From an uncultured delta proteobacterium (GTDB lineage: Bacteria > Desulfobacterota > Desulfovibrionia > Desulfovibrionales > Desulfovibrionaceae), in NCBI GenBank assembly GCA_900079685.1, contig LT599018.1:303012-367011 (forward strand): a stretch of 64,000 nucleotides of DNA, written 5' to 3'. A program made the position numbers and the translations under genes. Below the pieces are notes generated by a model. That model saw only the letters and a program-made list of their open reading frames with translations. It did no database searches and had not been told where the DNA came from. Below are positions 1 to 9,453 of the stretch, one piece after another. Numbering within the stretch: the first letter of the stretch is position 1; every line of letters begins with the position of its first letter.

Positions 1-11
1 AAGATAATCTT

Positions 12-1271
12 CAATGTTGTCCGGTTAAGCACCCATAGCTAACAGGCTATAACTATAGGTGTTTATAGTTTTTCGTCTTCGCGGATTCAGAAGTTCTTCC
101 AGAGAATCCTTGCCGAACAGATTCAAGCAAATGAGCTCGAAGAGTTGTTGCACCGACAGCCCAAGCTTGCTCAGGAATTTCTGATAGGCCAGGAGTAAAT
201 ACACGGTCAGGGCCGTATAAATCTGGATGTGCACCGCATTCTCCGAGCGCCCGACAAAGCTTTTAATATGCAGATTTTGTTTGACTTCGCGGAAGAATAT
301 TTCAATTTGCCAGCGTTCTTTATAGATATCAGCAATTGTCTTGGCGGACAGGCGGAAATGGTTGGTCAAAAATTCGTACCGTTTGCCGGTTTTCGCATCG
401 CGATAGCCGATTCTGCGTAGACGAGTGGTTTTTCCCCGGCTGCTCACGTCAATGATGTGATCGGACGTGACCCCGGTTTTCCGGTCTACGGCGCGGCGAT
501 CAACGAGCTTATAGGCAGCATTGCTCTTCAGTCGGGTTACGAAGAAAATGCCCTTCGCGGTCAACATGCGAAACCAGGAATAGCAGATATAGCCTTTATC
601 GAAGGTGACGATGGAACCCTTTGGCAATGAAAGACTTTTGGCCATGCGGCTTTCGTGGGTTTTGGCATTGTTGATATCGAGAAAAGCGGGAATGTAGCCA
701 TCGTGGTCAAGCACGGTATTTACTTTCACGCCAGCCTTGTTCCGCCGGAACGACGCCCAGGGAAAGATGGACAGGCATAGGCTGATGGTGGTGGCGTCCA
801 TGCTGTACAGCTTGCACTTGAAGCGGAATTTGTGACGAGGCGCACGAAGATGGCACAGGCCATACATTTCAGCGAACAGGTCTTTGAAAAATTCCACAGG
901 CCTTGAATTGTTGGCATCGGCAACCGTGGAACGCGCTACTGATTTCAAGCCGAGGTGATACAGCCGTCTCTTGGCCGCCTCCAAGGCGCGAAGCCCATCG
1001 CGTAAAGAGCGCCTTGCAGCGAGTTGGATAAAGGCCATGACGGTGAATTGCTCCTTGAATCCAAATTGGCGTGAAGAGCGGCCAGTTTTGTGCTTGCGTT
1101 CGAGTTTTTCAAAAACATGTCCCGGTATCAGGGATAGCAGTTGAGAGAAGAGTGTAGTATGATGGCTCAAGTCCAAAATCTCCTTGTGTGGCAAGTTGTT
1201 GTGGTAACTTCTTATACCACATACTGCTGAGATTTTGGACTTTTTTGTTACCCCTTAGCCGGACAGCAATG
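12..1271 (-). mobile_element. IS4-family insertion sequence, copy A (divergent type)
   Basis: This 1260-bp element has imperfect terminal inverted repeats: CAATGTTGTCCGGTTAAG at the left end and, on the opposite strand, CATTGCTGTCCGGCTAAG at the right end. It carries one transposase gene on the minus strand. It is related to but clearly different from the two 1263-bp copies at 37015 and 59778. The 9 bases on the left (3-11) do not match the 9 on the right (1272-1280), so there is no target duplication, unlike the other two copies. That suggests recombination or deletion at one side. The right end abuts a truncated mcrC. Confidence 0.85.
25..1170 (-). CDS. IS4-family DDE transposase
   Basis: This is the transposase of IS copy A, about 381 residues. 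It has the IS4-type C-terminal signature Y-x2-R-x3-E-x6-K (YKERWQIEIFFREVK), where the glutamate is the third catalytic acid. Upstream segments MDATTIS and FDKGY fit the two DDE aspartates. The chosen start is TTG at 1170, because it aligns with the ATG of the two other copies (LSHHTTLFSQ against MSHHNTLFSQ) and keeps the AAGGAG ribosome site at the same distance. Use of TTG could lower transposase output. The protein is close but not identical to the other copies. I see no frameshift, so it is probably intact. Confidence 0.85.
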   Translation of the reverse strand: MSHHTTLFSQLLSLIPGHVFEKLERKHKTGRSSRQFGFKEQFTVMAFIQLAARRSLRDGLRALEAAKRRLYHLGLKSVARSTVADANNSRPVEFFKDLFAEMYGLCHLRAPRHKFRFKCKLYSMDATTISLCLSIFPWASFRRNKAGVKVNTVLDHDGYIPAFLDINNAKTHESRMAKSLSLPKGSIVTFDKGYICYSWFRMLTAKGIFFVTRLKSNAAYKLVDRRAVDRKTGVTSDHIIDVSSRGKTTRLRRIGYRDAKTGKRYEFLTNHFRLSAKTIADIYKERWQIEIFFREVKQNLHIKSFVGRSENAVHIQIYTALTVYLLLAYQKFLSKLGLSVQQLFELICLNLFGKDSLEELLNPRRRKTINTYSYSLLAMGA

Positions 1272-1699
1272 AGAAGAGAAATATTCAGCAAAAATGGCTA
1301 GTGGATGGCTGGTCAAACGATACTGAGCACTATTTGCCCCATATGGCGCTGGATGTTGTGCTGACCAGCAAGGATCGGCAAGAAAAAATTGTGATTGATA
1401 CCAAGTTCACCAGCCTTCTCAAGCCGGGCTGGTATCGGGATAAATCTTTCTCCAGCGCCTATATCTACCAAATGTATGCCTATCTGCGCTCCCAAGAAGA
1501 GCGTGGAGAACCACACAGAACCGCAACTGGCGTTCTCCTGCACCCAGCAACCGATAAGTCTGAAAAATTTACTGTGTCCATACAGGGGCATACTTTCGTT
1601 TTTGCAACGGTGAACCTGAACGCTCCCGTTAAGGAAATTCGGAAAGAACTCCTCGACATCTTGGTCACTGAAGAAAATTCGGAACTCGTTGGAAGTTAG
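1272..1699 (+). pseudogene. mcrC: McrC-like restriction subunit, C-terminal fragment cut by the IS
   Basis: The frame stays open back to the IS edge at 1272 (EKRNIQQKWLVDGW...), so the GTG at 1301 is probably not a real start. The fragment carries the McrC/LlaJI-type nuclease core: LPHMALDVVL, then IVIDTKF, fitting the D...(D/E)xK pattern of the PD-(D/E)xK fold, and a following YQMYAYL helix. McrC partners the McrB GTPase in modification-dependent restriction. The N-terminal half and any mcrB are missing, so the system is presumably dead here. It reads toward the convergent HU gene, separated by a hairpin at 1750-1787. Confidence 0.7.
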
Positions 1700-1749
1700 G
1701 ATAGCTGTGACCAAAGGCGAACCTGTCAGCCACCTGTATCGGTTGGTGC

Positions 1750-1787
1750 CTTTCAAAGACAGCGCAAGGCCGTGCTGTCTTTGAAAG
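1750..1787. terminator. 14-bp perfect hairpin between mcrC fragment and HU gene
   Basis: The arms CTTTCAAAGACAGC (1750-1763) and GCTGTCTTTGAAAG (1774-1787) pair perfectly around a 10-base loop between two convergent genes. There is no long T-run on either side, so the terminator role is inferred from position. Confidence 0.5.
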
Positions 1788-1799
1788 ATGAGAAAAAAT

Positions 1800-2084
1800 T
1801 CACGAGAACAGCCACAGGCTCTCTTTCAAAGCCTTGCCCGGCGTAAACTTTACAGCGGTAGATTCGGGAATCTGAATTTCCGCGCCGGTACGGGGATTGC
1901 GACCTTTACGAGCGGCGCGTTTTACCGGTTTGAAGCTGCCGAAGCCGGAAATGGCAATGCTGTCGCCATTTTTCAAAGCATTGCCGAGCAGGGAAAACAT
2001 GGTGTTGTAGGCATTTTCGGCTTGAGCCAGCGAAGTAAGCCCGGCCTCTTCTTTCAGTCGTTTGACGATTTCGGCTTTTGTCAT
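1800..2084 (-). CDS. HU-family DNA-binding protein
   Basis: This is a 94-residue histone-like protein of normal HU length. It begins MTKAEIVKRL and contains the core ISGFGSFKPVKRAARKGRNP with the DNA-binding arm RNPRTGAEIQIPES and the typical ending AVKFTPGKALKE. It would bend and wrap DNA without strong sequence preference. Its ATG overlaps the stop of the upstream pRiA4b-like gene (ATGA), so the two are translationally coupled. Its position beside a pRiA4b-like gene and a plasmid-type helicase suggests a mobile-element HU rather than the main chromosomal copy. Confidence 0.92.
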   Translation of the reverse strand: MTKAEIVKRLKEEAGLTSLAQAENAYNTMFSLLGNALKNGDSIAISGFGSFKPVKRAARKGRNPRTGAEIQIPESTAVKFTPGKALKESLWLFS

Positions 2085-2863
2085 GACTTCCTCCTATTTT
2101 TTGTTTGTTGAGCATATTTTCGTTCGATCAGGGCTATCGAACGCTGCGTTGGTTCAAGCCTGTCTTCATAAATCTGCTTGTAGATGCGAGGCAATTTTTT
2201 CAGGCGAAAATTCATGTCATCAATGTCGAAAGCGGTGGTCATATCCAATTCATCCATGCCCAGCCAGTCTCGCAGGTTTTCATAGAGAGTACCTTTTTTC
2301 TTTGTGAACACTGCCGCCAGTTCCGCAAGACCGGGCGTTCCTCCGCAATCCTCAATAATACCAAACCCAGCCCCCTCCAATGCATGTGGCAGTTCACTAC
2401 CGGGCAAAGCCGCATTTTTGGTGACGGATTCAAGGGTGAGGGATACCCACCAGTCGTCGCCAAAGTCATAATTCAGGCTCAACTTGTCACCCGGATGTTG
2501 TATGGTCTTTGCAATGTTGCTTTTTGTAGCGTCGAAAACCCTGTTTTCCTTCGGGTCTCCAAAACTATCCGATTCAAAATCCAGCAATTCGTAACGCCAG
2601 ACGGAATGGACGCCCGCGAGCGCTTTTTCGGCGGCGGCAACATCGCTATCGTTGGGAGACTTCCTACGGATTTCCTCAAGAAAATTATCACTAAAGGGTA
2701 CTTCAACGGCAAACAGGTGGCTGGCCTTCATTTCAAACAAGGTCATCACAATGTAAGCCAGACGAGCTATTGTCACATTGCCAGGCACCTGAAACCGCCG
2801 CCATATTATAGGCTTATAATCGTCCAGTACTGCATAAAACTGATATATTGGCTGACTGGCCAT
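2081..2863 (-). CDS. Plasmid pRiA4b ORF-3-like protein
   Basis: This protein of about 260 residues begins MASQPIYQFYAVLDDYKPIIWRR. The stretch with the W-R-R motif, followed by LNYDFGDDWWVSLTLE and DCGGTPGLAEL, is the hallmark of the pRiA4b ORF-3-like family. Its molecular function is unknown; members are often carried by plasmids and integrative elements. The start at 2863 is supported by TTGGAGG eight bases upstream; a longer frame to 3001 lacks that support. The C-terminal tail is basic (RIYKQIYEDR...KNRRKS). It is coupled to the HU gene downstream, and a hairpin separates it from the helicase upstream. Confidence 0.82.
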   Translation of the reverse strand: MASQPIYQFYAVLDDYKPIIWRRFQVPGNVTIARLAYIVMTLFEMKASHLFAVEVPFSDNFLEEIRRKSPNDSDVAAAEKALAGVHSVWRYELLDFESDSFGDPKENRVFDATKSNIAKTIQHPGDKLSLNYDFGDDWWVSLTLESVTKNAALPGSELPHALEGAGFGIIEDCGGTPGLAELAAVFTKKKGTLYENLRDWLGMDELDMTTAFDIDDMNFRLKKLPRIYKQIYEDRLEPTQRSIALIERKYAQQTKNRRKS

Positions 2864-2986
2864 TTCGTGCGCCTCCAAGCGGTTTGCCATATGGAATTTC
2901 ATTACGGGAACCCTACGAGGGATATACTGTCCGTTTGATTTTTTCGGGTCAAGAAAATCCCGGCAGGGAACCAAACTCTCATTTTT

Positions 2987-3024
2987 CGCTTGTAACCCCA
3001 CCGAACTCGATGGGGTTACAAGCG
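2987..3024. repeat. 14-bp perfect inverted repeat between helicase and pRiA4b-like gene
   Basis: CGCTTGTAACCCCA (2987-3000) and its exact reverse complement (3011-3024) flank a 10-base loop, immediately after the helicase stop on the minus strand. There is no T-run on either side, so it could be an mRNA-end hairpin or an operator for the pRiA4b-like/HU operon. Confidence 0.55.
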
Positions 3025-3037
3025 GAGTTGCATAAAT

Positions 3038-6000
3038 TCACCCGCACCGCATTGTTAATTGCGGAGCTGGCGCGGGCATCGGCATGGGCGGCACTTCCAT
3101 GTCCAGGGATGTTTTCGGCTCCCAGGTGGAAACATACTTGGAATCGTCCTGCATACGTTGCAGCTCCCGAATAATCGCGCCGTGGTTTTCGCGCACCAGG
3201 GCCAGCTCGTCTTTTTGGGGAAACTCTTTTCCCAATGCCGCCTCAACAGTTGCCAGTTCTGCGGTTTCGCGCCGGGCATTCTCCCTGGAGGCATCTACTG
3301 TTTCATCCAGCCCCTTGGTCAAGAAGTTGTCCATACGTTGAAACAGGCCGGATAAGCTCAATTTTTCGTCAAAGCTGTATGTCAGGTTTTCCGGTTTGTA
3401 TTTTTGGTCGCCCGCGCCTTCAAAAACAAAGCGGAATCCATCGTTGCCCAACAAGCGCGTTACCCGTTCAATATACACATCAAAGCCGCGATACGAGCCG
3501 AAAAGCGGCCTTTTGGTAAAATTTCGGCTCACTTCTTCCGCCCCGGCCAACAACCTGTTTTTTATGCGCTCACTGTCCTTTTCCCCAAGGCTTTTTCCGT
3601 CAACCACAAGCGCAACTTGGATTTTCTCTTTGCCCTCTTTGTCTTTGACAGTGCGAGTGTTGGCATCCCTGCGCCGGATATTTTCGGAATAAACGGCTTC
3701 CGCTGCGGCCAGGCGCTTGTCGATGGTGCCAAGGGTTTTCAGGCGGTCCCGCAAGCGATGCTGACTGCGCTGATGTTGGGAATACAGGGCTTCCAGCTTC
3801 CGCAGATCGCTGGCCAGCTTCACTTGCATGAGTATCAGCGGGTTGCCTGATGCCGCCGCTTTCATTTCGGCGGCGTTAGCGGCCTCGCTTTGCACATCGT
3901 CAATGACGCGCTGTAACAAGTCGCCTTTGCGGAACTGTTCGATTGCCGCCGCCTTGTATTCTATGGTCTGCCACATACGGGCATCATAGGTCTGCTTGGT
4001 GGCGTAATTAAAAATGCCGACCGAAAAATTATCCGGATCGCGCTCATAAAGCATATTGCCCTGGCGGATAATACGCCCGTTTCGCTGTTCCAGATCGGAC
4101 GGTCGCCAGGGCGCATCAAGGTGGTGTGCGGCCACCAGACGCTTTTGCGCGTTCATGCCCGCGCCCATTTTGGCCGTGGAACCGAGAAGAACCCGGACGC
4201 GCCCGGCGTTCATATCGCCAAACAGCTTGGACTTGCGAATATCCGTGTTGGCATCGTGGATAAAAGCGATTTCGTCAGCGGGGATGCCCCGCGCAACAAG
4301 TTTTTGCCGCATATCGTCATAGACGGAAAATTTGGAAGAAGACAGCGCGATAACGGCGTCCATGTCAGCGGCCACGGAGGTATCTTCGCCGCTGTCATCG
4401 TCGCCAGCTTCCACCAGGTCGGAATCGGTCACATCTTCCGTTTCTCCCATCGCTTCATCTGGAACTGGCTCAAAACCTTCTACCGCAAAAACACCATCTT
4501 GCACGGCCTGCGGAGCCGGGACCGCCGAGCCTTTACCTTTCGGTGTGGACAAATCGCAGAACACAAGCTGAGTCCCACGGTCTTCCGCCGTGTCGCGCCA
4601 GATTTCATAGATGCGCTCGACCGCCGCATTGATTTTGGAGCCGGGGGCATCTTCCGCTTCCGGCGTAATCAAACGGAAATCCAGACCGGCTTTGCGGGCG
4701 TCATTGGTAATTTTGAGCGGATTGTCTTCGCGTGGGTCGGACGGCAAATGCTCCATGCGGTGAATGATGTCATCCATGTATACAGCCTGGTCATCGGACC
4801 GCTCGACAATATGGTTGAACGCTCTGCCGCCCGTAACCGGGGGCGTGAGAGGCCGCATACCGGCCTGTTTTGCCTGCTCGTCAAGGTCATTTTTCGTCAC
4901 CACGTCCGCGAAGGTCCGGTACATGGAAAGCAGTTCCGGTACGTTCTGGAAGCTGGCAAAACGGCTTTTGAGTTTGTAATTGACGCCTGTGGCGTCCAGC
5001 TCCCACCCGTTTGTAATCTGTCCGAAGGTGGAGGCCCAGGCGTCGAAATGCTCAATATCCTTGGCCTGCAATTCCTCATACTGCATGTATCGTTGCAGAG
5101 TGTATACCTCCGCGATGGTGTTGCTGATGGGAGTTCCGGTCATAAAATACACGCCCCGCCCGTCATTTTGACGCTGCAAGTAGCGGCATTTTATGAAGAG
5201 GTCCAAAGCCTTGGCGCTGCCGGTGATATTCCCCAGACCGGATACGTTCATGGTTGTCTGATAGGCCAGATTCTTGAACTCATGGCTTTCGTCAACAAAC
5301 AGGGCATCCACGCCCAAATCGGAAAAATCCACGGAACGGTCTTTGGCTCCCGTACCGGCCAGCAGCTTTTCATAGCGGGCCTGCATTTTCTCTTTTTGCT
5401 TTTCCAACTGTTTGACCGTGGCCCGTCCACCCTCATTTTCCTTGGCGGTCTGTATCGCTTCAACAACCGCATCGATCTGCTCCTGAAGAATTTCCTCCTG
5501 CACATCGCGGGGCATGTCGATTTTTTTGAAAGAACTGTGCGCGACAATAACGGCGTCCCATTCGCCGGTGGCAATCCGGCTGAACAGCCGTTCCCGGTTT
5601 TCTTTGGTAAAATCGGTCTTGTCGGCCACAAGAATATTTGCACCCGGGTAAAGCCGATAGAACTCATCCCGCCACTGGTGCAGCAGATGGTTCGGCACGA
5701 CAACCATAGGTTTTGAGACAAAGCCCATGCGCTTGCTCTCCATAATCGAGGCAACGCAGGCCATAGTCTTGCCCGCGCCCACAACATGGTCAAAAAGCGC
5801 CGTGCCTTCCTGAATGCTTCGCCAGACCACATCTTTTTGATGCGGCCTGAGAGTGACATCCGAGGAAGCCCCTACCAGTTCGATATGCGAACCGTCATAG
5901 GATGGAGGAACATGAGTGTTGAAACGCTCGTTATAGAGCCTGGTCAGCATGTCGCGCCGGTCGTCATCGGTCCAGACCCAATCAAGAAACGCCTGGCGGA

Positions 6001-6362
6001 TTTCGTCCGCCTTCTGCATGACGGCGGCAGTAAGCTCCTGATCCACTATCATGATCGGCTTACCGCTATCGTCGCTTTGGCCGCTTTCCTTTTCCACCTT
6101 GATCGGTCTGTTCATCAGCAAGGACTCGATAATCTTGCCAGCCGGATATTCGGGAATGCCCCAAACAGCCGTATTCAGGGCCGTGTCCCATATATTGACC
6201 TTGGCCTCCCACCGGCCCAAAGTCGGAAAATAGTTGACGCTCTGCCTTCCCTTGCCGGAATGAAGCTGTTCAATAAAATCCGAAACTACCAGGCCCGGCA
6301 CCCAGGTGGAGCCGAACTTGATGCCGATGTCCACTGCCTCAATGTCCGGAGGCATGGCGGCG
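3038..6362 (-). pseudogene. Giant SNF2/DEAD-like helicase of plasmids and ICEs, N-terminus missing
   Basis: About 1100 residues are left. Walker A is VVGAGKT, motif II is VDESHEF, motif III is MTGTPISNT, and motif VI is QRNGRIIRQGN. A coiled-coil C-terminal region follows (KQLEKQKEKMQ, LRKLEALYSQHQRSQHRL). This arrangement matches the very large helicases of conjugative elements, which often carry an N-terminal methyltransferase-like domain (DarB-like anti-restriction proteins). Similarity starts near MPPDIEAVDIGIKFGSTWVP and stops dead at about 6362. Beyond that point the same open frame runs as meaningless antisense of fliF as far as 7666. The true N-terminal half is therefore absent. A linker rich in D, E and S (near 4400) lies between the two helicase lobes. 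Confidence 0.8.
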
Positions 6363-6370
6363 GTCAAGCG
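6350..6370. other. Breakpoint joining truncated helicase to truncated fliF, head to head
   Basis: To the left, minus-strand codons read as helicase up to AMPPDIEAVD. To the right, plus-strand codons read as FliF from QALQGELARTL. Both genes lose their N-terminal parts at the same point. No IS end, tRNA or obvious repeat is visible, so the exact base cannot be fixed. Confidence 0.75.
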
Positions 6371-7576
6371 TTGCAGGGCGAACTCGCCCGCACGCTGACC
6401 GCGTTCCCCGCTGTTGAGAACGCCCGCGTGCACCTGGTTCTTCCCGCCCGCACCCTGTTCATCGAAGAGCAGCAGAAGCCTTCGGCCTCGGTCGTGCTGA
6501 AGCTCTCCGGCGCAGCCAAGATGGACCAGCGCGACGTCATGTCGATCGTCAATCTTCTGACGATGTCCGTCGAAGGGTTGGACAAGAGCAGGATCTCCAT
6601 CGCCGACACCTCCGGCAAGGTGCTTTTCCAGCCTAACGAAGAAGGCGCGCTCCAGCTTTCCGGCACCCAGGTCGAGATGACCAACGCGGCCCAGGCCCGT
6701 TTTGAACGCCGCATTGAAGAGCTGCTCACCCCCATGGTCGGCGCGGGCAAGGTCAAGGCCACGGTTAACGCGGAACTCGATTTTTCCCAGCGCACCATCC
6801 GCAAAGAAGTGTTCGACCCGGAATCCGCCGTGCTCCGTTCCGAGGAAAGAAGCGAAGAATCCCGCCAGGGCAGCGCCAACCTGGATTCCGGCGTGCCGGA
6901 AACCAACTTCCGCGGCGACGGCATGGGCGGCACCCAGTCCACGTCCCAGAGCACCCGTGAGACCCGTAAGAGCAACTTTGAGATCAACAAGGAAGAGCAT
7001 AATATCGTCGCCCAGCTGGGCGGTGTCCATCGCCTCAGCGTGGCCGTGATTGTTGACGGCGCGTATGAAAAGGACCAGAATGGTAATACGGTTTACGTGC
7101 CGCGCACCGATGAAGACCTGAAGCGGATCCGCCAGCTGGTTGCGGGCGCCGTGGGCTTTGATTCCGCGCGCGGAGATGTTATTGAAGTTTCCAGTGTGCA
7201 GTTCAGCGCCATGGATCAGGAAATCCCGGCCAACATCGCCGACGTCATCACGGATTACACCCTGCGTCTCGGCAAGCCTTTCCTGAACGCGCTGCTCATC
7301 TTCCTCTTCCTCATGATGGTCGTGCGGCCCGTGGTGATGGCGCTCATCCGGCCCAAAGTGGAAGGGGAAATGGTTGAAGGGTTTGAAGGCATTCCCCTGC
7401 CGCCGTCCGACGAGCGCCTGGCCCTTATCGACGGCAGCGACGAAGCGGTGGAAGCGCTCGCCATGCTGGAAAAGATCGAAGATATCAAGGCCCATGCCAT
7501 CCAGCTCTCCGAGCAGAACATGGAGCAGGCCGTGGGTATTATCAGAAGCTGGCTCAAGACGGCGGAACCGGCCTGA
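6363..7576 (+). pseudogene. fliF: Flagellar MS-ring protein FliF, N-terminal region missing
   Basis: About 404 residues of a protein normally about 540 long remain. They start inside the first ring-building region (QALQGELARTL...VENARVHLVLP) and run through the collar region, the C-terminal membrane segment (PFLNALLIFLFLMMVV) and the FliG-binding tail (MEQAVGIIRSWL). The N-terminal membrane helix and roughly 120-130 residues are lost at the 6362 breakpoint, along with any promoter, RBS and the flgB-flgC-fliE genes that usually precede. As written, no MS ring could form. The downstream fliGHI genes are intact, which makes an assembly join or a very recent rearrangement more likely than old decay. 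Confidence 0.85.
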
Positions 7577-7638
7577 GAAAGCTGCATAGAAAAATCGCGG
7601 TGGAGGGACGTCCGGTAGGGACGCCCCTTCCCGCGTAA

Positions 7639-7688
7639 AAAAGCCATGCGCAAAAGCCATGCGCAAAAGCCATGCCCAAAAGCCATGG
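7639..7688. repeat. Tandem 13-bp repeat between fliF and fliG
   Basis: Four head-to-tail copies of AAAAGCCATGCGC are present, starting at 7639, 7652, 7665 and 7678. The third has one change and the fourth is partial. Each copy carries an ATG. Because 13 is not a multiple of 3, copy-number change would shift any frame reading through, but the chosen fliG start lies downstream. Confidence 0.8.
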
Positions 7689-7728
7689 AAGACAGGCTGC
7701 CCCGGCGCGGCAGCGGGAGGTAACGGCA

Positions 7729-8745
7729 GTGTCCCAAATCAGCGACGCAAAAAACCTGACGGGTCCCCAAAAGACGGCGGTTCTCCTGCTCAGCTTGGGC
7801 GACTCGTTCGCGGCGGAAGTTTTCAAACGCATGGAGCGGCAGGAAATCGCCCAGGTTTCCAAAGCTATCATGGAAATGGAAACGATCGACAAGGAAGTCG
7901 TTGAGGACGTCTTGCGCGAATACCACCATGCCCTGGTCACCGGGCAGGAAATGGTGCGCGGCGGCTCGGACACGCTCCGCAGGCTCCTGTCCAACAACCT
8001 GGACAGCGAAACGACCAAATACGTCAGCGACCTGCTGAGCCTGGATACCGGCCCCACCCCGTTCCGCGAGCTGGACAACGTCAGCCCGCGCGTGCTTGCC
8101 CAGATTCTGCGCAACGAACACCCGCAAACGCTGGCCCTTATCGTCGGGCACATGCGCTCGGATCAGGGCGCTTCGCTCCTGCAGGCGCTGCCGGCGGGGG
8201 TCCGTTGCGAGGTGCTCATGCGCCTCGCCAAGCTTGAAGCCGTTCCCGAGGAGATGCTCATGGCGGTGGACAAGGTTTTGCAAAGCCAGCTTATCGCCAT
8301 GGGCGGCAAGGAAGGCAAAAAAGTCGGCGGCGTTCAGTCCGTGGCGGAAATCCTCAACTCCGTGGACCGCGCGACGGAAGAGGAAGTGCTTTCGGAAATC
8401 GAGGAACAGTCCGCGCAGATGGCGGAAGAAATCCGCAACCTCATGTTCGTGTTCGAGGACGTTGCCGGCCTCGACGACCGCGCCATCCGAGAATCCCTCA
8501 AGGAAATTTCCAACGAGGATCTTACCATGGCGTTACGCGGCGCCAAGGAAGACATGCGCGACGTCTTCTTCCGCAACATGTCCGAACGCGCCGCCACCAT
8601 GATCCGGGAAGACCTGGAAATTATGGGACCCACGAAACTTTCCGACGTGGAAGCGGCGCAGCAGAATATCGTCAAGATTATCCGCCGCCTGGAGGCGGAA
8701 GGCCGCATCATGATAGCCAGGGGTTCCAGCGATGTCTTTGTCTGA
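7729..8745 (+). CDS. fliG: Flagellar motor switch protein FliG
   Basis: This 338-residue protein of the cytoplasmic C-ring binds the FliF tail and couples stator torque to rotation. The N-terminal domain reads LTGPQKTAVLLLSLGDSFAAEVFKRM. The middle domain has the EHPQTLALIVGHM motif (EHPQ is the family signature). The C-terminal torque domain includes FEDVAGLDDRAIRESLKEI and the charged helix ALRGAKEDMRDVFFRNMSERAA. The start is GTG at 7729, chosen for GGGAGG eight bases upstream and because the product then has family length; the in-frame ATG at 7672 would add a low-complexity tail encoded by the 13-bp repeat. It overlaps fliH by 14 bp. Confidence 0.95.
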   Translation: MSQISDAKNLTGPQKTAVLLLSLGDSFAAEVFKRMERQEIAQVSKAIMEMETIDKEVVEDVLREYHHALVTGQEMVRGGSDTLRRLLSNNLDSETTKYVSDLLSLDTGPTPFRELDNVSPRVLAQILRNEHPQTLALIVGHMRSDQGASLLQALPAGVRCEVLMRLAKLEAVPEEMLMAVDKVLQSQLIAMGGKEGKKVGGVQSVAEILNSVDRATEEEVLSEIEEQSAQMAEEIRNLMFVFEDVAGLDDRAIRESLKEISNEDLTMALRGAKEDMRDVFFRNMSERAATMIREDLEIMGPTKLSDVEAAQQNIVKIIRRLEAEGRIMIARGSSDVFV

Positions 8746-9445
8746 CGACGACAAGCCCAGAACCTGGGGCACGGTCTACATGGGCACCAACGCCTTCAGC
8801 CTGGATTCGGTTGAGGGCGAGAAGAGCCAGAACTGGACCGAGGCGGATGAAGCCGCCTACCTCGCGCGCGTTAAGCAAAAAGCGACGGAAATGGCCGCCG
8901 GTCTGGTGGATGACGCCAGGCGGGAAGCCGATTCCATCCGCGAGGCTGCGCACCAGGAAGGATACAACGCGGGCATGGCCCAGGCCGAGCAGGAGATCGA
9001 GGATTTCCAGAACGCCGTCAGCGGCTCGGTTCAGGCCGTGCTTTCCGCCATCGAGGGGCAGTGCTCCGCTATTTTTGCGAATTGGCGCAGCGACCTGGTG
9101 ACGCTTCTGCGGCTCGCGGCGGAAAAGGCCGTGGGCATGCCCCTTGTTGACGACAGGGCGCGGCTGCTGGAGGAAGTGTATACCCAGTCCGTGGCGGCCC
9201 TGGAAAACCGCCGGAATCTCGTCGTCCGCGTCAACCCCGAAGACGAACCCGCCATCGCCGATATCGTGGCCATGACCCAGGCCCGGTTCACGGACCTGAA
9301 AGCCTGGTCCGTGAAGGCGGATCCCAAAATTCAGCCCGGCGGGCTTATCGTGGAAAGCGACGACTCGCTCGCCGACAACCGGGTGGAGAAGCGCGCGGCG
9401 CTTGTGAACGAGGTTTTGAAGAATTTGGCGTTGCCGCAGGAGTAA
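8732..9445 (+). CDS. fliH: Flagellar export apparatus stator FliH
   Basis: This 237-residue protein regulates the FliI ATPase and links it to the export gate and C-ring. The N-terminal stretch is acidic and polar. A glycine/alanine-rich helical region follows (AREADSIREAAHQEGYNAGMAQAEQEIEDF), typical of FliH and of V-ATPase subunit E-like stators. The C-terminal globular domain includes LLRLAAEKAVGMPLVDDRARLLEEV and DPKIQPGGLIVES. Position between fliG and fliI, with a 14-bp overlap upstream and 8 bp downstream, supports the call. Confidence 0.9.
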   Translation: MSLSDDDKPRTWGTVYMGTNAFSLDSVEGEKSQNWTEADEAAYLARVKQKATEMAAGLVDDARREADSIREAAHQEGYNAGMAQAEQEIEDFQNAVSGSVQAVLSAIEGQCSAIFANWRSDLVTLLRLAAEKAVGMPLVDDRARLLEEVYTQSVAALENRRNLVVRVNPEDEPAIADIVAMTQARFTDLKAWSVKADPKIQPGGLIVESDDSLADNRVEKRAALVNEVLKNLALPQE

Positions 9446-9453
9446 TATACTAT

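Noticed and set aside
1301-1699. A complete 132-residue gene starting at GTG 1301
   Set aside because: The frame is open to the IS edge and the McrC similarity begins in the middle of the family, so it is a truncated gene, not a small intact one.
6363-7666. Extension of the helicase frame to 7666 as one 1542-residue protein
   Set aside because: The part beyond 6362 is the antisense of fliF codons and shows no helicase or other family features; it is only open because of GC-rich codon bias.
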